From positions 1 through 64,000 of the forward strand of contig JAUNVG010000009.1 in NCBI GenBank assembly GCA_030537735.1: a stretch of DNA of 64,000 nucleotides. Reading direction: 5' to 3'. The DNA comes from Actinomycetaceae bacterium. Its GTDB lineage: Bacteria > Actinomycetota > Actinomycetes > Actinomycetales > Actinomycetaceae. The translations under genes were made by a program, and so were the position numbers. The notes below the pieces were generated by a model. That model ran no database searches, was not told the origin of the DNA, and saw only the letters and a list, made by a program, of their open reading frames with translations. Of the stretch, positions 36,564 to 45,220 are shown in pieces (position 1 is the first letter of the stretch; each line of letters starts with the position of its first letter).

Positions 36564-37652
36564 TTAGAGTTTGGCTACCCATTCGGCGTAGAACAGCGCC
36601 AGGCCCATAATGGCGCACAGGCCGGCGATGATCCAGAAGCGCACGACGATGGTGATTTCTTTCCAGCCGAGTAGTTCGAAGTGGTGGTGAAGCGGGGCCA
36701 TGCGGAAGACGCGTTTGCGGGTGAGTTTGAAAACTCCGATTTGAATCAGGTCAGAAAAGACGATGATTACGAACAGGCCACCGAGTATCACAGCCAGGAA
36801 TTCGGTGCGCGTGAGTATTGACAGTCCGGCCACTGCCCCACCCAGGGCGAGGGAGCCGGTGTCCCCCATGAAGATCTGTGCGGGGGCGGCGTTCCACCAC
36901 AGGAACCCGAAGCAGGCTCCCACTATGGCGGAGGCTACTATGGCTAGCCCCAGGGAGTCGCGTGTTTCGTAGCAGACGCTGACGTTTATTACCTGCACGG
37001 CGCAGGATTGGTAGTGTTGCCATACGGCGATAATGGTGTAGGCACCGAATACGAACATTGAGGCGCCGGTGGCTAGCCCGTCCAGGCCGTCAGTTAGGTT
37101 CACCGCATTGGACCAGGCGGTGACCAGGAAGTTAGCCCACAGTATGAATAGGATTACTCCTACCGCGATCCCGGCGCGCGCCAGGTTTAGCTGGGGGATG
37201 TCACGCACGATCGACAGGTTTAAGGATGCGGGTGTGACGCCGCGTTCGTTGGGGAAAGATAGGGCTACGGCGGCGAATACGGTTCCGATGATTAGCTGGC
37301 CTAAGATTTTCGCTGCCGGGTTTAACCCTAGTGAACGCTGTCGGGAGATTTTGATGTAGTCGTCGGCGAAGCCCACGGCTCCCAGCCCTACGAAGAGGAA
37401 TATAAGCAGGGTGGAAGACAGGTCGGGGAATCGTTGGATGGAGATGTTTCCAACCAGCCATCCGATGAGGGCGGAGAAGATGATCACTACCCCACCCATG
37501 GTGGGGGTGCCGCGTTTGGTGAAGTGCGCGGTGGGGCCGTCTTGGCGTATGAACTGGCCGTATTCACGTCTGATGAGGAAACGAATGAATACTTTCGTTC
37601 CCAGCAGCGCGATCGTTAGTGATACTGCGCAGGCTACGACGATGGCTACCAC
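36564..37652 (-). CDS. mraY: Phospho-MurNAc-pentapeptide transferase MraY
   Basis: Integral membrane enzyme that forms lipid I on undecaprenyl phosphate. 362 residues and about ten membrane segments. Motifs: DGPTAHFTKRGTPTMGGVVI, VGFADDYIKISR (catalytic aspartate pair), NAVNLTDGLDGLATG, and FMGDTGSLALGG with the C-terminal APLHHHFELLGWKE. GTG start at 37652. Confidence 0.97.
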   Translation of the reverse strand: MVAIVVACAVSLTIALLGTKVFIRFLIRREYGQFIRQDGPTAHFTKRGTPTMGGVVIIFSALIGWLVGNISIQRFPDLSSTLLIFLFVGLGAVGFADDYIKISRQRSLGLNPAAKILGQLIIGTVFAAVALSFPNERGVTPASLNLSIVRDIPQLNLARAGIAVGVILFILWANFLVTAWSNAVNLTDGLDGLATGASMFVFGAYTIIAVWQHYQSCAVQVINVSVCYETRDSLGLAIVASAIVGACFGFLWWNAAPAQIFMGDTGSLALGGAVAGLSILTRTEFLAVILGGLFVIIVFSDLIQIGVFKLTRKRVFRMAPLHHHFELLGWKEITIVVRFWIIAGLCAIMGLALFYAEWVAKL

Positions 37653-37673
37653 GTGTAGTGTTCCTCTCCCGTT

Positions 37674-39062
37674 TTATTCTCGCCCAATGAGGGTGTCAGC
37701 GATCTTCCATACCCCAGACCCGTTTGAGCCCTTGAGGAATACTACGTCTCCTTCGCGTAGATTTTCTTCTAGCCAGGCGCTGGCATCCTCGTATTGGTCG
37801 AAGTGTTCACATTGGGCGCGCCCGAGTATCGGCGGGGTGATTGCTTTGGCTCCTTCACCCACGCTCACCAGTAGGTTTACGTCCACGTCAGCGGCTTGCT
37901 GGCCGGCTTCGCGGTGCAGGGCGTCACTGCTGGGGCCCAGTTCGAGCATTTCTCCCAGGACCGCTACCCGTCGCGGTGCGCGTTCCCCGATTCTTCCCAG
38001 CACTTCCAGACCGGCACGCATGGAGTCGGGGTTGGCGTTGTAGGAGTCGTCTATGTAGGTCACTCCCGCGCGGGTTACCACATGCATGCGGTGGGGGCTG
38101 GTGGCGCTCACACCGTTGATGGCGGTAACGATGGTTTCGGGGTTGAGTCCGGCGCGCAGGCTGGCTGCGATGGCTGCTAGCGCGTTGCTGACCTGGTGTC
38201 GACCCACCAGCCCTAGCCGTACGCGTTTGAGGACGTCGCCGGCTTCCAAGTCGAAGTGCGGGCAGGAGTTTTCGTCTAGTTTGACGTGGGTGGCGCGGAT
38301 TTGCGCGTTGTGGGAGCCTTTGGCGGAGTAGTAGACAACTTTTCCGCCCTTTACGAGTTCACTCATGGAAGCTACGTTGGCGTCGTCGCGGTTGAGGATC
38401 GCGCACCCGCCTTTAACCAGGCCTTCAACCAGTTCGGCTTTGGCGCGGGCGAGGGCGTCGACGTTGCCAAATCCGCCCAGGTGGGCTTTACCGACTGCTA
38501 GTTCTACCGCTATGTCCAGTGGTGCGATGCGCGTGAGGTACTGCAGGTGTCCGCGTCCGGAGGCTCCCATTTCGAGCACTAGATAGCGGGTGCTGTCGTC
38601 TGCCCGTAGCACTGTCAGTGGCATTCCGACTTCGTTGTTGTATGACTTTTCCGACCCCACGGTGGGGGCGGCGGTTGAAAGTATGGACACCAGTAGATCT
38701 TTGGTGGTGGTTTTACCGACCGACCCGGTTATCCCTATCACGGTGAGGTCGCCTTGTTCACGCAGGCGTTTTAGGTGGGCGGCGGCGATCTTACCTAGGG
38801 CTTCGGTGGTGTCGGCCACGATTATGCTTGATACCGCGTCGCGTTCGGGTTGTGGTTTGGATGCGAGGATGCATACAGCGCCGTTTTCAATGGCGGAGTC
38901 AATGTATTCGTGCCCGTCGGCGTTTTCCCCTATGCGCGCTACGTAGAGGCTTCCGGGGCGGCATTGCCGGGAGTCAGTGTGGATACCTCCGGTGATGGTT
39001 TGTTCCTCACCAACTAGGTGCGTTTGGAGTGCTTGCGCAATCCATTTAGCGCTGTAGGTCAT
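37674..39062 (-). CDS. murF: UDP-MurNAc-tripeptide-D-Ala-D-Ala ligase
   Basis: Completes the UDP-MurNAc-pentapeptide. 462 residues from ATG 39062, which has AGGGA six bases upstream; an ATG 17 codons earlier lacks a proper site. Features: IHTDSRQCRPGSLYVA, P-loop IGITGSVGKTTTKDLLVSIL, YNNEVGMPLTVLRAD, EMGASGRGHLQYLTRIAPLD, and C-terminal YIDDSYNANPDSMRAGLEVL. Cytoplasmic. Confidence 0.95.
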   Translation of the reverse strand: MTYSAKWIAQALQTHLVGEEQTITGGIHTDSRQCRPGSLYVARIGENADGHEYIDSAIENGAVCILASKPQPERDAVSSIIVADTTEALGKIAAAHLKRLREQGDLTVIGITGSVGKTTTKDLLVSILSTAAPTVGSEKSYNNEVGMPLTVLRADDSTRYLVLEMGASGRGHLQYLTRIAPLDIAVELAVGKAHLGGFGNVDALARAKAELVEGLVKGGCAILNRDDANVASMSELVKGGKVVYYSAKGSHNAQIRATHVKLDENSCPHFDLEAGDVLKRVRLGLVGRHQVSNALAAIAASLRAGLNPETIVTAINGVSATSPHRMHVVTRAGVTYIDDSYNANPDSMRAGLEVLGRIGERAPRRVAVLGEMLELGPSSDALHREAGQQAADVDVNLLVSVGEGAKAITPPILGRAQCEHFDQYEDASAWLEENLREGDVVFLKGSNGSGVWKIADTLIGRE

Positions 39063-39150
39063 GGTTTTTCCCTTTTTATCCTCACTCGCCCACTGAGTTG
39101 CAGGCTTTACCATCTTCCCATGTTTTCACTGCTAACTGTAACCGCATGGG

Positions 39151-39243
39151 TTAGTCCTTCAGCGTGGCATTGGGCACCATGTGGGTGAGTTTTCTACCTG
39201 GGCCTGGCTTGACTGCACGCCGCGGTATTTTAGTGATTTCCAT
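39151..39243 (-). CDS. Possible 30-residue peptide between ftsI and murF
   Basis: An open frame of 30 codons starts ATG 39243, five bases after AAGGA, which overlaps the ftsI stop codon (TAAGGAACATAATG). It encodes a basic, proline-containing peptide (MEITKIPRRAVKPGPGRK then LTHMVPNATLKD). It resembles no protein I know. It occupies the spot where murE usually stands. It may be a real small protein, a coupling/leader peptide, or chance. Confidence 0.3.
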   Translation of the reverse strand: MEITKIPRRAVKPGPGRKLTHMVPNATLKD

Positions 39244-39251
39244 TATGTTCC

Positions 39252-41018
39252 TTACGGCTGCGTGGGGAATAGCTTGGCTTTTTCGGCCGACGGCGCAATC
39301 CCCAGGTGGTGCACGGTGTGCAGTGCGACATCGTGAAATAGCGGGCCGGCGGAGGCGGCGGCGTAGGAGCCTTTACGAGGACGGTACAGCAGTACCGATA
39401 TCGCCGCGGTGGGATTGTCGGCGGGGATGATACCGGCGATGGTGGCGCCGGTTCCGATTACGGTGGCGCCTTCGAACAGTTCGGCGGTACCGGTTTTAGA
39501 TGCCACCCGGTAGCCTTCGACGGCGTAGCTGGTGCCGGTGCCTTCACTGTCGGCGGTGATGGATTCCATCATGGTGAGCAGGGTTTGGGATACTTCTTTG
39601 CTGATCGCCTGCACTGGTTGCGCCGGTGGTGCGGGTTCGTACCTGCCGTCTGGCTTAGTCCAGCCTTCGATTAGGCGCGGTGGCTGGTAGACCCCGCCGT
39701 TTCCGATGACACTTAACATCCCGGCTTGCTGCAGTTGGGTTACGGAGTAGCCTTGGCCGAACATGGTGGTGTATTTTTGCCTGCCGTCCCATTCTTCCGG
39801 GGTGGCCAGGAGGCCGGCCGATTCCCCGGGTAGGGGTATTCCGGTGAGGCTGCCTAAGCCTACTCTGCGAAACAGGTCGTAGCGGTCTTGGTCTTTGATT
39901 TTCTGCCCGATTTGCACGGTACCGGTGTTTGATGATTCGGCCAGTACACCGGTGACGGTGCGCACGTAGGTGGGGTGCCCGTGGGAGTCAAGGAAGTGCT
40001 GACCGTCCTCGGTGACGTATTCATCTGGCACTGTGATGGGCGTGAGCGGGGTGACTGCCCCGGTTTCTAAGGCTGAGGCTACGGTGAGGATTTTCCCCAC
40101 GGATCCGGGTTCTACCGCGTATTGCACCGCCCGCACGGTTTGGGGGTTGTGGTCGATTTCGTGGTTGCCTGAATCAGCCATGGCAAGGATTTTGCCGGTG
40201 GAGATTTCTTGCACCACTACTGCTCCCCAGTCGGCGGCGTGGCGTTCCACGGCGGCGTTGAGTGTTTGTTCGATGGCGTATTGCAGGTCCAGACGCAAGG
40301 TGGTGTGCACGGTGGAGCCGTCGCGGGAGTTGGCTATCACTTCCCTACCGCCGGGAATCACTTCCCCGGTGGTGCCGATTTCGTAGGATTCTTCGCCGTC
40401 TTCCCCTGCGAGCACTTCGTCTTGGGTGGCTTCGAGGCCGGCCACGCCCTTTCCTTCGGCATCGAGCGTGCCCAGTACGGGGGCGGCGATGGAGCCGTTG
40501 GGGTAGGACCGTTTCGAGGCCGCTTCCCATTCCAGTCCGAAGATGTCGAGGGCGCGCACTTGCCTCCACACTTGGGGCGAGACGTTCTTTTTCAAGTACT
40601 GGTAGGTGGAGTCCCCCACCATGAGTCCGCCTAGTTCAACCGGGTCCATCTCTAGGATGGGGGCAAGTTTTTTGGCTGCCGCTGCCGGCCCTACCGAGCT
40701 GCAGTCGCGTTCGTCTTCGTCGTCGGCTTCGGGGTTTTCGCAGACGCGGGCGTTGGCGATGTGTTTTTGGTTCACCGCGATGTGGTAGGTGGCTATGGAT
40801 TCGGCCAGCACTGCGCCGTTGGCGTCGACTATGGATCCGCGTTCGGCGGGGATGTTCACTGAGTAGGTTCGCACTAGCCGGCCTTGGGCGGCTAGTTCTG
40901 GTCCGCGAACTATTTGTAGCCACAGCAGCGATAGGCTGATGGCTACGAGCGCGCCCAGGATTACCATAAGTTGCACGCGCGGTCCGCGTGGTCGTCGAGG
41001 CGCCGATGCCTTCTTCAT
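39252..41018 (-). CDS. ftsI: Septal class B penicillin-binding protein FtsI
   Basis: Transpeptidase that crosslinks septal peptidoglycan with FtsW. 588 residues: cytoplasmic basic tail, one membrane segment (about 15-36), the PBP dimerisation domain (PAERGSIVDANGAVLAES), and the transpeptidase domain with SxxK in VEPGSVGKILTVASALE, SxN in LAESSNTGTVQIG and KTG in VASKTGTAEL. No PASTA domain is present. RBS AAGGAGG precedes the ATG. It is the first of the cluster's two septal synthases in reading order after ftsL. Confidence 0.95.
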   Translation of the reverse strand: MKKASAPRRPRGPRVQLMVILGALVAISLSLLWLQIVRGPELAAQGRLVRTYSVNIPAERGSIVDANGAVLAESIATYHIAVNQKHIANARVCENPEADDEDERDCSSVGPAAAAKKLAPILEMDPVELGGLMVGDSTYQYLKKNVSPQVWRQVRALDIFGLEWEAASKRSYPNGSIAAPVLGTLDAEGKGVAGLEATQDEVLAGEDGEESYEIGTTGEVIPGGREVIANSRDGSTVHTTLRLDLQYAIEQTLNAAVERHAADWGAVVVQEISTGKILAMADSGNHEIDHNPQTVRAVQYAVEPGSVGKILTVASALETGAVTPLTPITVPDEYVTEDGQHFLDSHGHPTYVRTVTGVLAESSNTGTVQIGQKIKDQDRYDLFRRVGLGSLTGIPLPGESAGLLATPEEWDGRQKYTTMFGQGYSVTQLQQAGMLSVIGNGGVYQPPRLIEGWTKPDGRYEPAPPAQPVQAISKEVSQTLLTMMESITADSEGTGTSYAVEGYRVASKTGTAELFEGATVIGTGATIAGIIPADNPTAAISVLLYRPRKGSYAAASAGPLFHDVALHTVHHLGIAPSAEKAKLFPTQP

Positions 41019-41029
41019 CGTGCCTCCTT

Positions 41030-41431
41030 CTATCGGTGAGCGGGGGTGCCGCCTTCTACGGTTCTTTCAGCTATGCTAATCAATCCGGTGGTCCCTGCAG
41101 GCACCATACCGTGGGCGTGTGCTGCTTCTCGCAAAGCGGTGGGGGCAGATACCTTTTGCAGGGCTTGTTCTAATCCTTGGGTTTCTTCCTGTAGGCGGAT
41201 TAGTTCGATTTCGCTTTTGCGAATGTCGTAGGCGGTTTGCACCATTTGGGTGTTGAGGTACAAGTTGCCAGCGAGTATGCCCAGCAGTGTAATCACTATC
41301 AGGATCAGGTATTTCACTCCTGCCCGGTTGTTGGAGGCTGTTCCCACTACCCGTAGAGGAGCGGGCGCGTTGCGTGTGTGTAGTCGCGGGGTGGACAGTG
41401 GGCGGGTGTGAGATACCGCGGCGGAACTCAT
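41030..41431 (-). CDS. ftsL: FtsL-like septum formation protein
   Basis: A 133-residue bitopic protein: a disordered N-terminus (1-38), one membrane segment (KYLILIVITLLGILAGNLYL, about 40-59) and a leucine-zipper coiled coil (about 72-95). It sits between rsmH and ftsI, the standard FtsL place; sequence conservation of FtsL is low, so the call rests on topology and position. It overlaps rsmH by four bases. Confidence 0.85.
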   Translation of the reverse strand: MSSAAVSHTRPLSTPRLHTRNAPAPLRVVGTASNNRAGVKYLILIVITLLGILAGNLYLNTQMVQTAYDIRKSEIELIRLQEETQGLEQALQKVSAPTALREAAHAHGMVPAGTTGLISIAERTVEGGTPAHR

Positions 41432-42447
41432 CGCTTCTTCCTCCTTACTGGGTAGTTATTTTCCGGTTCTGGCTGTGGGTAGGTTTTTTGTAGCTGCACG
41501 GCCCGCAGCCTGACTGACTGTGCTCGCGGGTTGGTGGCGATTTCCTCAGCGTCGGCTTTTATGGGTTTTCGCGTCAGCAGTTTCAGCGGGGGCGAGTCCT
41601 GCTCCAGTGGCACGGGTAGCCCCAGCGGGGTTTCGTCTTGGCTGCCGGCGACGAATAGTTGTTTCACTATCCGGTCTTCGAGGGAGTGGTAGGACTCAAC
41701 CAGCAGGCGCCCGCCTATCTTTAGGCTTCCCAGCGCGGCGGGCAGGGCGCGTTCTAAGATGGTGAGTTCTTCGTTTACGGCTATGCGCAGTGCTTGGAAG
41801 GTGCGTTTGGCGGGGTGTCCTCCGTGGCGCCGGGTGGCTGCGGGGATGGCCTCGCGCACCAGTTCCGCTAGCTGTTGGGAGTTCTCGATCGGCTGGTGGG
41901 CGCGTTCACGCACGATGGCTTGGGCGATGCGGCGGGCGAATCGTTCTTCTCCCCACTGACGCAGGATGCGGGTTAGTTCGTCTTCGCTGGCTTGGTTTAC
42001 CAGGTCGGCGGCGGTGGTGGTGGCGGTGGTGTCCATCCGCATGTCCAAGGCCGCGGGCCGGGAGTAGGAAAAGCCGCGTTCGTCCTCGTCTAGTTGCAGG
42101 GAGGACACCCCCAGGTCCATAAGGATTGCGTCTACTGGCTGATCGCTGACGGTGTCGATGCGGTCGTAGGTGGTGTGGACGCAGCGGAAGCGGTCGGCGA
42201 ACGGGGCGAGGCGTTGGCTGGCTAGTTGCAGCGCCTGCGGGTCGCGGTCGATGCCGATTACCTGCGCGTTGGGGAAGGCACTTAGGATGGCGTGGCTGTG
42301 CCCGCCCATTCCTAAGGTGGCGTCGATGACGGTGGTGGGTTGTTCGCCTTCGAGGACGGGGCTGAGTAGCTGCAGGATTTGCGCGGTTAGTACCGGGGTG
42401 TGGAGGGTTGCGATGTGGTCGCTGGTGACTGCGGTGTGGTCGGTCAT
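41428..42447 (-). CDS. rsmH: 16S rRNA (cytosine1402-N4)-methyltransferase
   Basis: Methylates C1402 in the ribosomal P site. 339 residues: VIDATLGMGGHSHAILSAFP (SAM site), VIGIDRDPQALQLASQRL, ILMDLGVSSLQLDEDERGFS, DMRMD, GHPAKRTFQALRIAVNEEL, and a SYHSLEDRIVKQLF motif near the end. RBS AAGGAGG is three to five bases from the ATG. It stands in the dcw cluster after mraZ, as in most bacteria. Confidence 0.97.
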   Translation of the reverse strand: MTDHTAVTSDHIATLHTPVLTAQILQLLSPVLEGEQPTTVIDATLGMGGHSHAILSAFPNAQVIGIDRDPQALQLASQRLAPFADRFRCVHTTYDRIDTVSDQPVDAILMDLGVSSLQLDEDERGFSYSRPAALDMRMDTTATTTAADLVNQASEDELTRILRQWGEERFARRIAQAIVRERAHQPIENSQQLAELVREAIPAATRRHGGHPAKRTFQALRIAVNEELTILERALPAALGSLKIGGRLLVESYHSLEDRIVKQLFVAGSQDETPLGLPVPLEQDSPPLKLLTRKPIKADAEEIATNPRAQSVRLRAVQLQKTYPQPEPENNYPVRRKKR

Positions 42448-42576
42448 CGTCCCTCCTTCTTGTCGGTGTATTTTGTGCCTGTTTGTGGTGGTTTCGGTCC
42501 ACTTGGACTCCCACCGTTGGTTCCGCCGCCGGGGAAGTGGCTTCGGAGGCTCGGTAAGAGACCACGTGGACCGGTT

Positions 42577-43008
42577 CTAGAACATGCCGGGAATGATTTC
42601 TTCTGCCGTTTGGGAGAACACTTCTTCTTGCTGGGTGAGGTAGTTTTCCCATTCGGTGGCGTTCCAGATTTCCACTCGCGTTCCCGCGCCGATGACGGCG
42701 AGGTCGCGCTCTAGTGATGCGTAGCTGCGGAGGTTCGCGGGGATAGTGATTCGTCCTTGCTTGTCGGGGATTTCGTCGCATGCCCCCGAGAGCATGACGC
42801 GCACGTAGTCGCGAGCTTGCTTCGAACTAAGTGGTGCTTGTCGCAGCTGGTTGAACATCTGTTGGAACTCTTGGCTGGGGAAAGCGTAGAGACAGCGGTC
42901 CTGGCCGCGGGTTATTACCACTCCGTTGGCGAGCTGATCACGGTACTTAGCGGGCAGGATGAGGCGTCCTTTGTCGTCGAGTTTTGGCTCGTACGTCCCT
43001 AGGAACAC
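42577..43008 (-). CDS. mraZ: Transcriptional regulator MraZ
   Basis: AbrB-like DNA-binding regulator of the dcw cluster, 143 residues with two MraZ repeats: [20 protein letters not shown] and [21 protein letters not shown] choose GTG 43008 because the family begins directly with this [11 protein letters not shown] sequence, and GGGGG lies eight bases upstream; a GTG three codons earlier has no suitable site. It should bind the repeats just upstream and repress its own operon. Confidence 0.94.
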   Translation of the reverse strand: MFLGTYEPKLDDKGRLILPAKYRDQLANGVVITRGQDRCLYAFPSQEFQQMFNQLRQAPLSSKQARDYVRVMLSGACDEIPDKQGRITIPANLRSYASLERDLAVIGAGTRVEIWNATEWENYLTQQEEVFSQTAEEIIPGMF

Positions 43009-43050
43009 CGTTTTCACCCCCAGCTGATTCCGTCACCGGCATCACGTATC

Positions 43051-43080
43051 CCCCACTTTACTCCACTTCCCTCCACTTCG
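43051..43080 (-). promoter_or_regulatory. Triple MraZ operator repeat
   Basis: On the minus strand three adjacent 10-base repeats read GAAGTGGAGG, GAAGTGGAGT and AAAGTGGGGG, 43-72 bases before the mraZ start. Direct repeats with an AAAGTG-type core spaced 10 bases apart are the known MraZ box arrangement. Confidence 0.7.
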
Positions 43081-43300
43081 TCACTATTTTGCTTATTTTA
43101 GCTCCCGTGTGTCGCTGCCCAGCCTTGAAATATCAAGGATTTTTTCAAGTGGAGGGTTTTGCCACATTAACTGCCCTTGCATGGCCGCCTCAGCCCGCGT
43201 TATGCCCGCAGCCCACCCGGTTCGACCTCGCCCGGAAAGGGGCCGGAAATAGTCGCGCCACGGTCATTTAGAGCGCGGCAAATGACATAGCTGCATACAG

Positions 43301-43336
43301 TAAGTGCCCGGGAACCAAAAAGTTCCCGGGCACTTA
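43301..43336. terminator. Perfect 15-bp hairpin downstream of the Asp23 operon
   Basis: TAAGTGCCCGGGAAC (43301-43315) and its exact reverse complement (43322-43336) enclose a CAAAAA loop. It starts 17 bases past the last gene of the Asp23 operon. Neither side has a U tract after the stem. A terminator or 3'-end stabiliser is likely. Confidence 0.6.
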
Positions 43337-43353
43337 GAAGCCGACAGTGGGGG

Positions 43354-43965
43354 TTAGTGGTTGACCACGTGCACGGCAGTTATTTCCACCGCTGGGTCTT
43401 GCCAGCCAGCTTGCTGCAGGCATGCTCGGCTACGTTGGCTTACCTCTTGCAAGACTTCTTTAACCAACCGATCGGGGTTAATTGCCAGGCGTATCTTGCA
43501 TTCTGCGCGTTTGGCATCAAGTTTGATGTAGTCGCCTTCTTCTTTTTCTTGTCCGAACAGATTCGCCAAGGCACTGGCTTGGTAGAGTTTCACCACTCCT
43601 TCCACTGCCAACACCGCATCTGCTACTTCCTGGGCTAGGCCTTCAGGTACGGGCGCTACAGTGGCAGCGGGGTTTGCCTGGCTGAGTTCGACCTCGCCCT
43701 GGGGCTGGCCGGTTTCCGACGCCTCCGTAGCGGCGGCTTTCTTCCCCGCATCCTCACTGGGGGCAGGCGGTTTAGGTTCATGCTCTTCGGGACCGCGCTC
43801 CCCCACTTCCCCACTGGAAGTAGCCTCATCAGGGGCAATATGAGTGGGTAGCTCGTTTTCGTCTTGCGGTGTCGCTCCCGGCAAGTACAGGTGCATTCCA
43901 GGCTTGGGAATGGGCGCCTCACTGGCACCGGAGCCAGCATTAGTGTCAGATTTGCGCGGGTTCAT
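43354..43965 (-). CDS. Asp23-like protein with disordered N-terminus
   Basis: A 203-residue protein. Residues 1-105 are low-complexity (Pro, Glu, Ala, Ser). The folded C-terminus (about 108-203) has the Asp23/Gls24 pattern: LAQEVADAVLAVEGVVKLYQ, CKIRLAINPDRLVKEVLQEV and VEITAVHVV. Asp23 proteins are envelope-stress proteins attached to the membrane through AmaP. The ATG at 43965 has AAGGA five bases upstream; the frame overlaps the preceding gene by 20 bases. It is the last gene of the operon. Confidence 0.65.
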   Translation of the reverse strand: MNPRKSDTNAGSGASEAPIPKPGMHLYLPGATPQDENELPTHIAPDEATSSGEVGERGPEEHEPKPPAPSEDAGKKAAATEASETGQPQGEVELSQANPAATVAPVPEGLAQEVADAVLAVEGVVKLYQASALANLFGQEKEEGDYIKLDAKRAECKIRLAINPDRLVKEVLQEVSQRSRACLQQAGWQDPAVEITAVHVVNH

Positions 43966-44554
43966 GCTCATCCTTAAAAACGTCGATCACGTCAATATTG
44001 ACCAGCGGAACTTCCACGCCAGTTTGTTCAAAAACTAAGTCGCACACACGCTCGCGCAACCCCTCCATTGCCGGAGGAATCTCACAACCGTACTTAACGG
44101 CGACTTCACAATCCAATTCCAGGGCAGAAGCCAATTCACCATCGGTATGCGCACTGTCCGTATCGAGGCTCGGACGTATCTTCGACCCCAGCACGAAAAC
44201 CGCATCCGTGGAACAACGGTTACGGATCAAGGACCGCAAGAGCGCTTCGGTTACTCCCAAATGGTTGCCACCGTCCTCGGCAATAACCAAGGTCTTACCC
44301 TCGCGCACCGGCAAGGAAAGCCGGGAGAGGATCTCACTGGCCCAGTTCGGGTCTGCAGGAGTGTCATCGGTGTCTTGCCGCAAGGTACCGGCCCAGGCTC
44401 CCACCGCCTCCACACTCGCCAACACGTTTTGGCAGTGCTCGCACTTTTGCACGTGCCGATGCAGTGCAGGTTTTTCTTCTTCACGTTTTTCTGGCGGCAC
44501 ATCCGCGTAGGCAGATATCCGCGACAGGGGCGTGCCGCAGTTAAGGATATTCAT
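43946..44554 (-). CDS. Zinc-finger (anti-sigma type) and Asp23-like fusion protein
   Basis: A 202-residue protein right after an ECF-type sigma gene. Residues about 6-50 look like a zf-HC2 anti-sigma zinc finger: C6, ISAYADVPPEKREEE, then H34-x3-C38-x2-C41 (HVQKCEHC). Residues about 95-195 look Asp23-like: GELASALELDCEVAVKYGCE, LRERVCDLVFEQTGVEVPLV and NIDVIDVF. No membrane segment is seen. The ATG at 44554 overlaps the sigma stop (ATGA), the coupling typical of sigma/anti-sigma pairs. It is inferred to hold the sigma factor inactive; that an Asp23-type domain senses the envelope signal is a hypothesis. Confidence 0.65.
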   Translation of the reverse strand: MNILNCGTPLSRISAYADVPPEKREEEKPALHRHVQKCEHCQNVLASVEAVGAWAGTLRQDTDDTPADPNWASEILSRLSLPVREGKTLVIAEDGGNHLGVTEALLRSLIRNRCSTDAVFVLGSKIRPSLDTDSAHTDGELASALELDCEVAVKYGCEIPPAMEGLRERVCDLVFEQTGVEVPLVNIDVIDVFKDEHEPAQI

Positions 44555-45105
44555 CGCCACTCTCCCATCTTCTGTGCAATATTTTTTCGCGCTCGCGCCA
44601 GGCGTCCTCGCACCGTTGCTTCACTGATTCCGCAGTCGCGGGCAATTTCTTCGTAGTTCATTTGTCCGATTTCACGCAGCACCCACACTTGGCGCTGGTT
44701 GGAGGGGATTTCACGCAACACCCGCTGCAGCTGCTCCAGGGTCTGAGACTGGGCAACTTCTTCTTGCGGGGTAGGAAAACTGCCTGCGATTTGCAGGTCT
44801 TCTATGGGTTGGCTGGGGCGGCGCGCCCGCATTTGGTCTATCGCCTTACGGGCGGTTATGCGCATCAGCCAAGATCTCACCGCGTCGCGGTTACGCAGGG
44901 TTTCAATGGTTTGCCAGGCGGTTATCAAAGCTTCTTGAACAGCTTCGTCGGCATCGGTTTGCGAGGACGTTAAGTAGGTTGCGTATCGACTCATCGCGGG
45001 CGCGTGGCGGGCAACCAGCTCCGTGAAAGCTGCATCGTCCCCATCCACGGTGAGCGCAACTAAGGCTGCGTCACCGAGTTTGCTCGGCGCCATACCGGTT
45101 TGCAT
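44551..45105 (-). CDS. ECF-type RNA polymerase sigma factor
   Basis: 184 residues with sigma region 2 (about 22-95: FTELVARHAPAMSRYATYLT, ADEAVQEALITAWQ, RSWLMRITARKAIDQMR) and region 4 (about 125-180: LREIPSNQRQVWVLREIGQM, YEEIARDCGISEATVRGRLA). Region 3 is missing, as in the ECF group. ATG 45105 is chosen with GGAAG eight bases upstream; a TTG two codons earlier is too close to that site. It probably directs transcription of the Asp23 operon. Confidence 0.88.
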   Translation of the reverse strand: MQTGMAPSKLGDAALVALTVDGDDAAFTELVARHAPAMSRYATYLTSSQTDADEAVQEALITAWQTIETLRNRDAVRSWLMRITARKAIDQMRARRPSQPIEDLQIAGSFPTPQEEVAQSQTLEQLQRVLREIPSNQRQVWVLREIGQMNYEEIARDCGISEATVRGRLARARKNIAQKMGEWR

Positions 45106-45185
45106 TTGCAACGCTTCCTTCTTTCCACCAAGGGGCGCGGCAGCGAATGCTACAGCGCCCCTATGGTTTCACCATAACTAGTGCC

Positions 45186-45210
45186 CGGAGGCGGCTTGGC
45201 TACGCCTCCG
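45186..45210. terminator. Hairpin after the CsbD-like gene
   Basis: CGGAGGCG (45186-45193) pairs with CGCCTCCG (45203-45210). It starts 11 bases past the CsbD-like stop. A second stem, AGGGGCGC/GCGCCCCT (45131-45162), follows before the sigma gene. Neither has a U run; partial termination is possible. Confidence 0.45.
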
Positions 45211-45220
45211 ACGCAGGTAC

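Larger units (their letters stand above)
43018..43353. other. Intergenic region upstream of mraZ
   Basis: A stretch of 336 bases with no gene I can support. From mraZ outward it holds three MraZ-type repeats (43051-43080), an AT-rich segment with TAAAAT on the minus strand (a possible -10), a CCTTGA/TCAAGG hairpin followed by T6 on plus (43123-43145), about 130 bases without recognised signals, and the 15-bp hairpin at 43301-43336. Confidence 0.6.

Noticed and set aside
41906-42781. Minus-strand 291-codon frame across rsmH and mraZ
   Set aside because: It is a third-frame read of two certain genes, with an Arg/His/Pro-rich product.
43123-43145. CCTTGA/TCAAGG hairpin followed by six T on plus
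   Set aside because: Looks like a small terminator, but no plus-strand gene ends there and the stem is only six base pairs; perhaps part of the mraZ promoter region.
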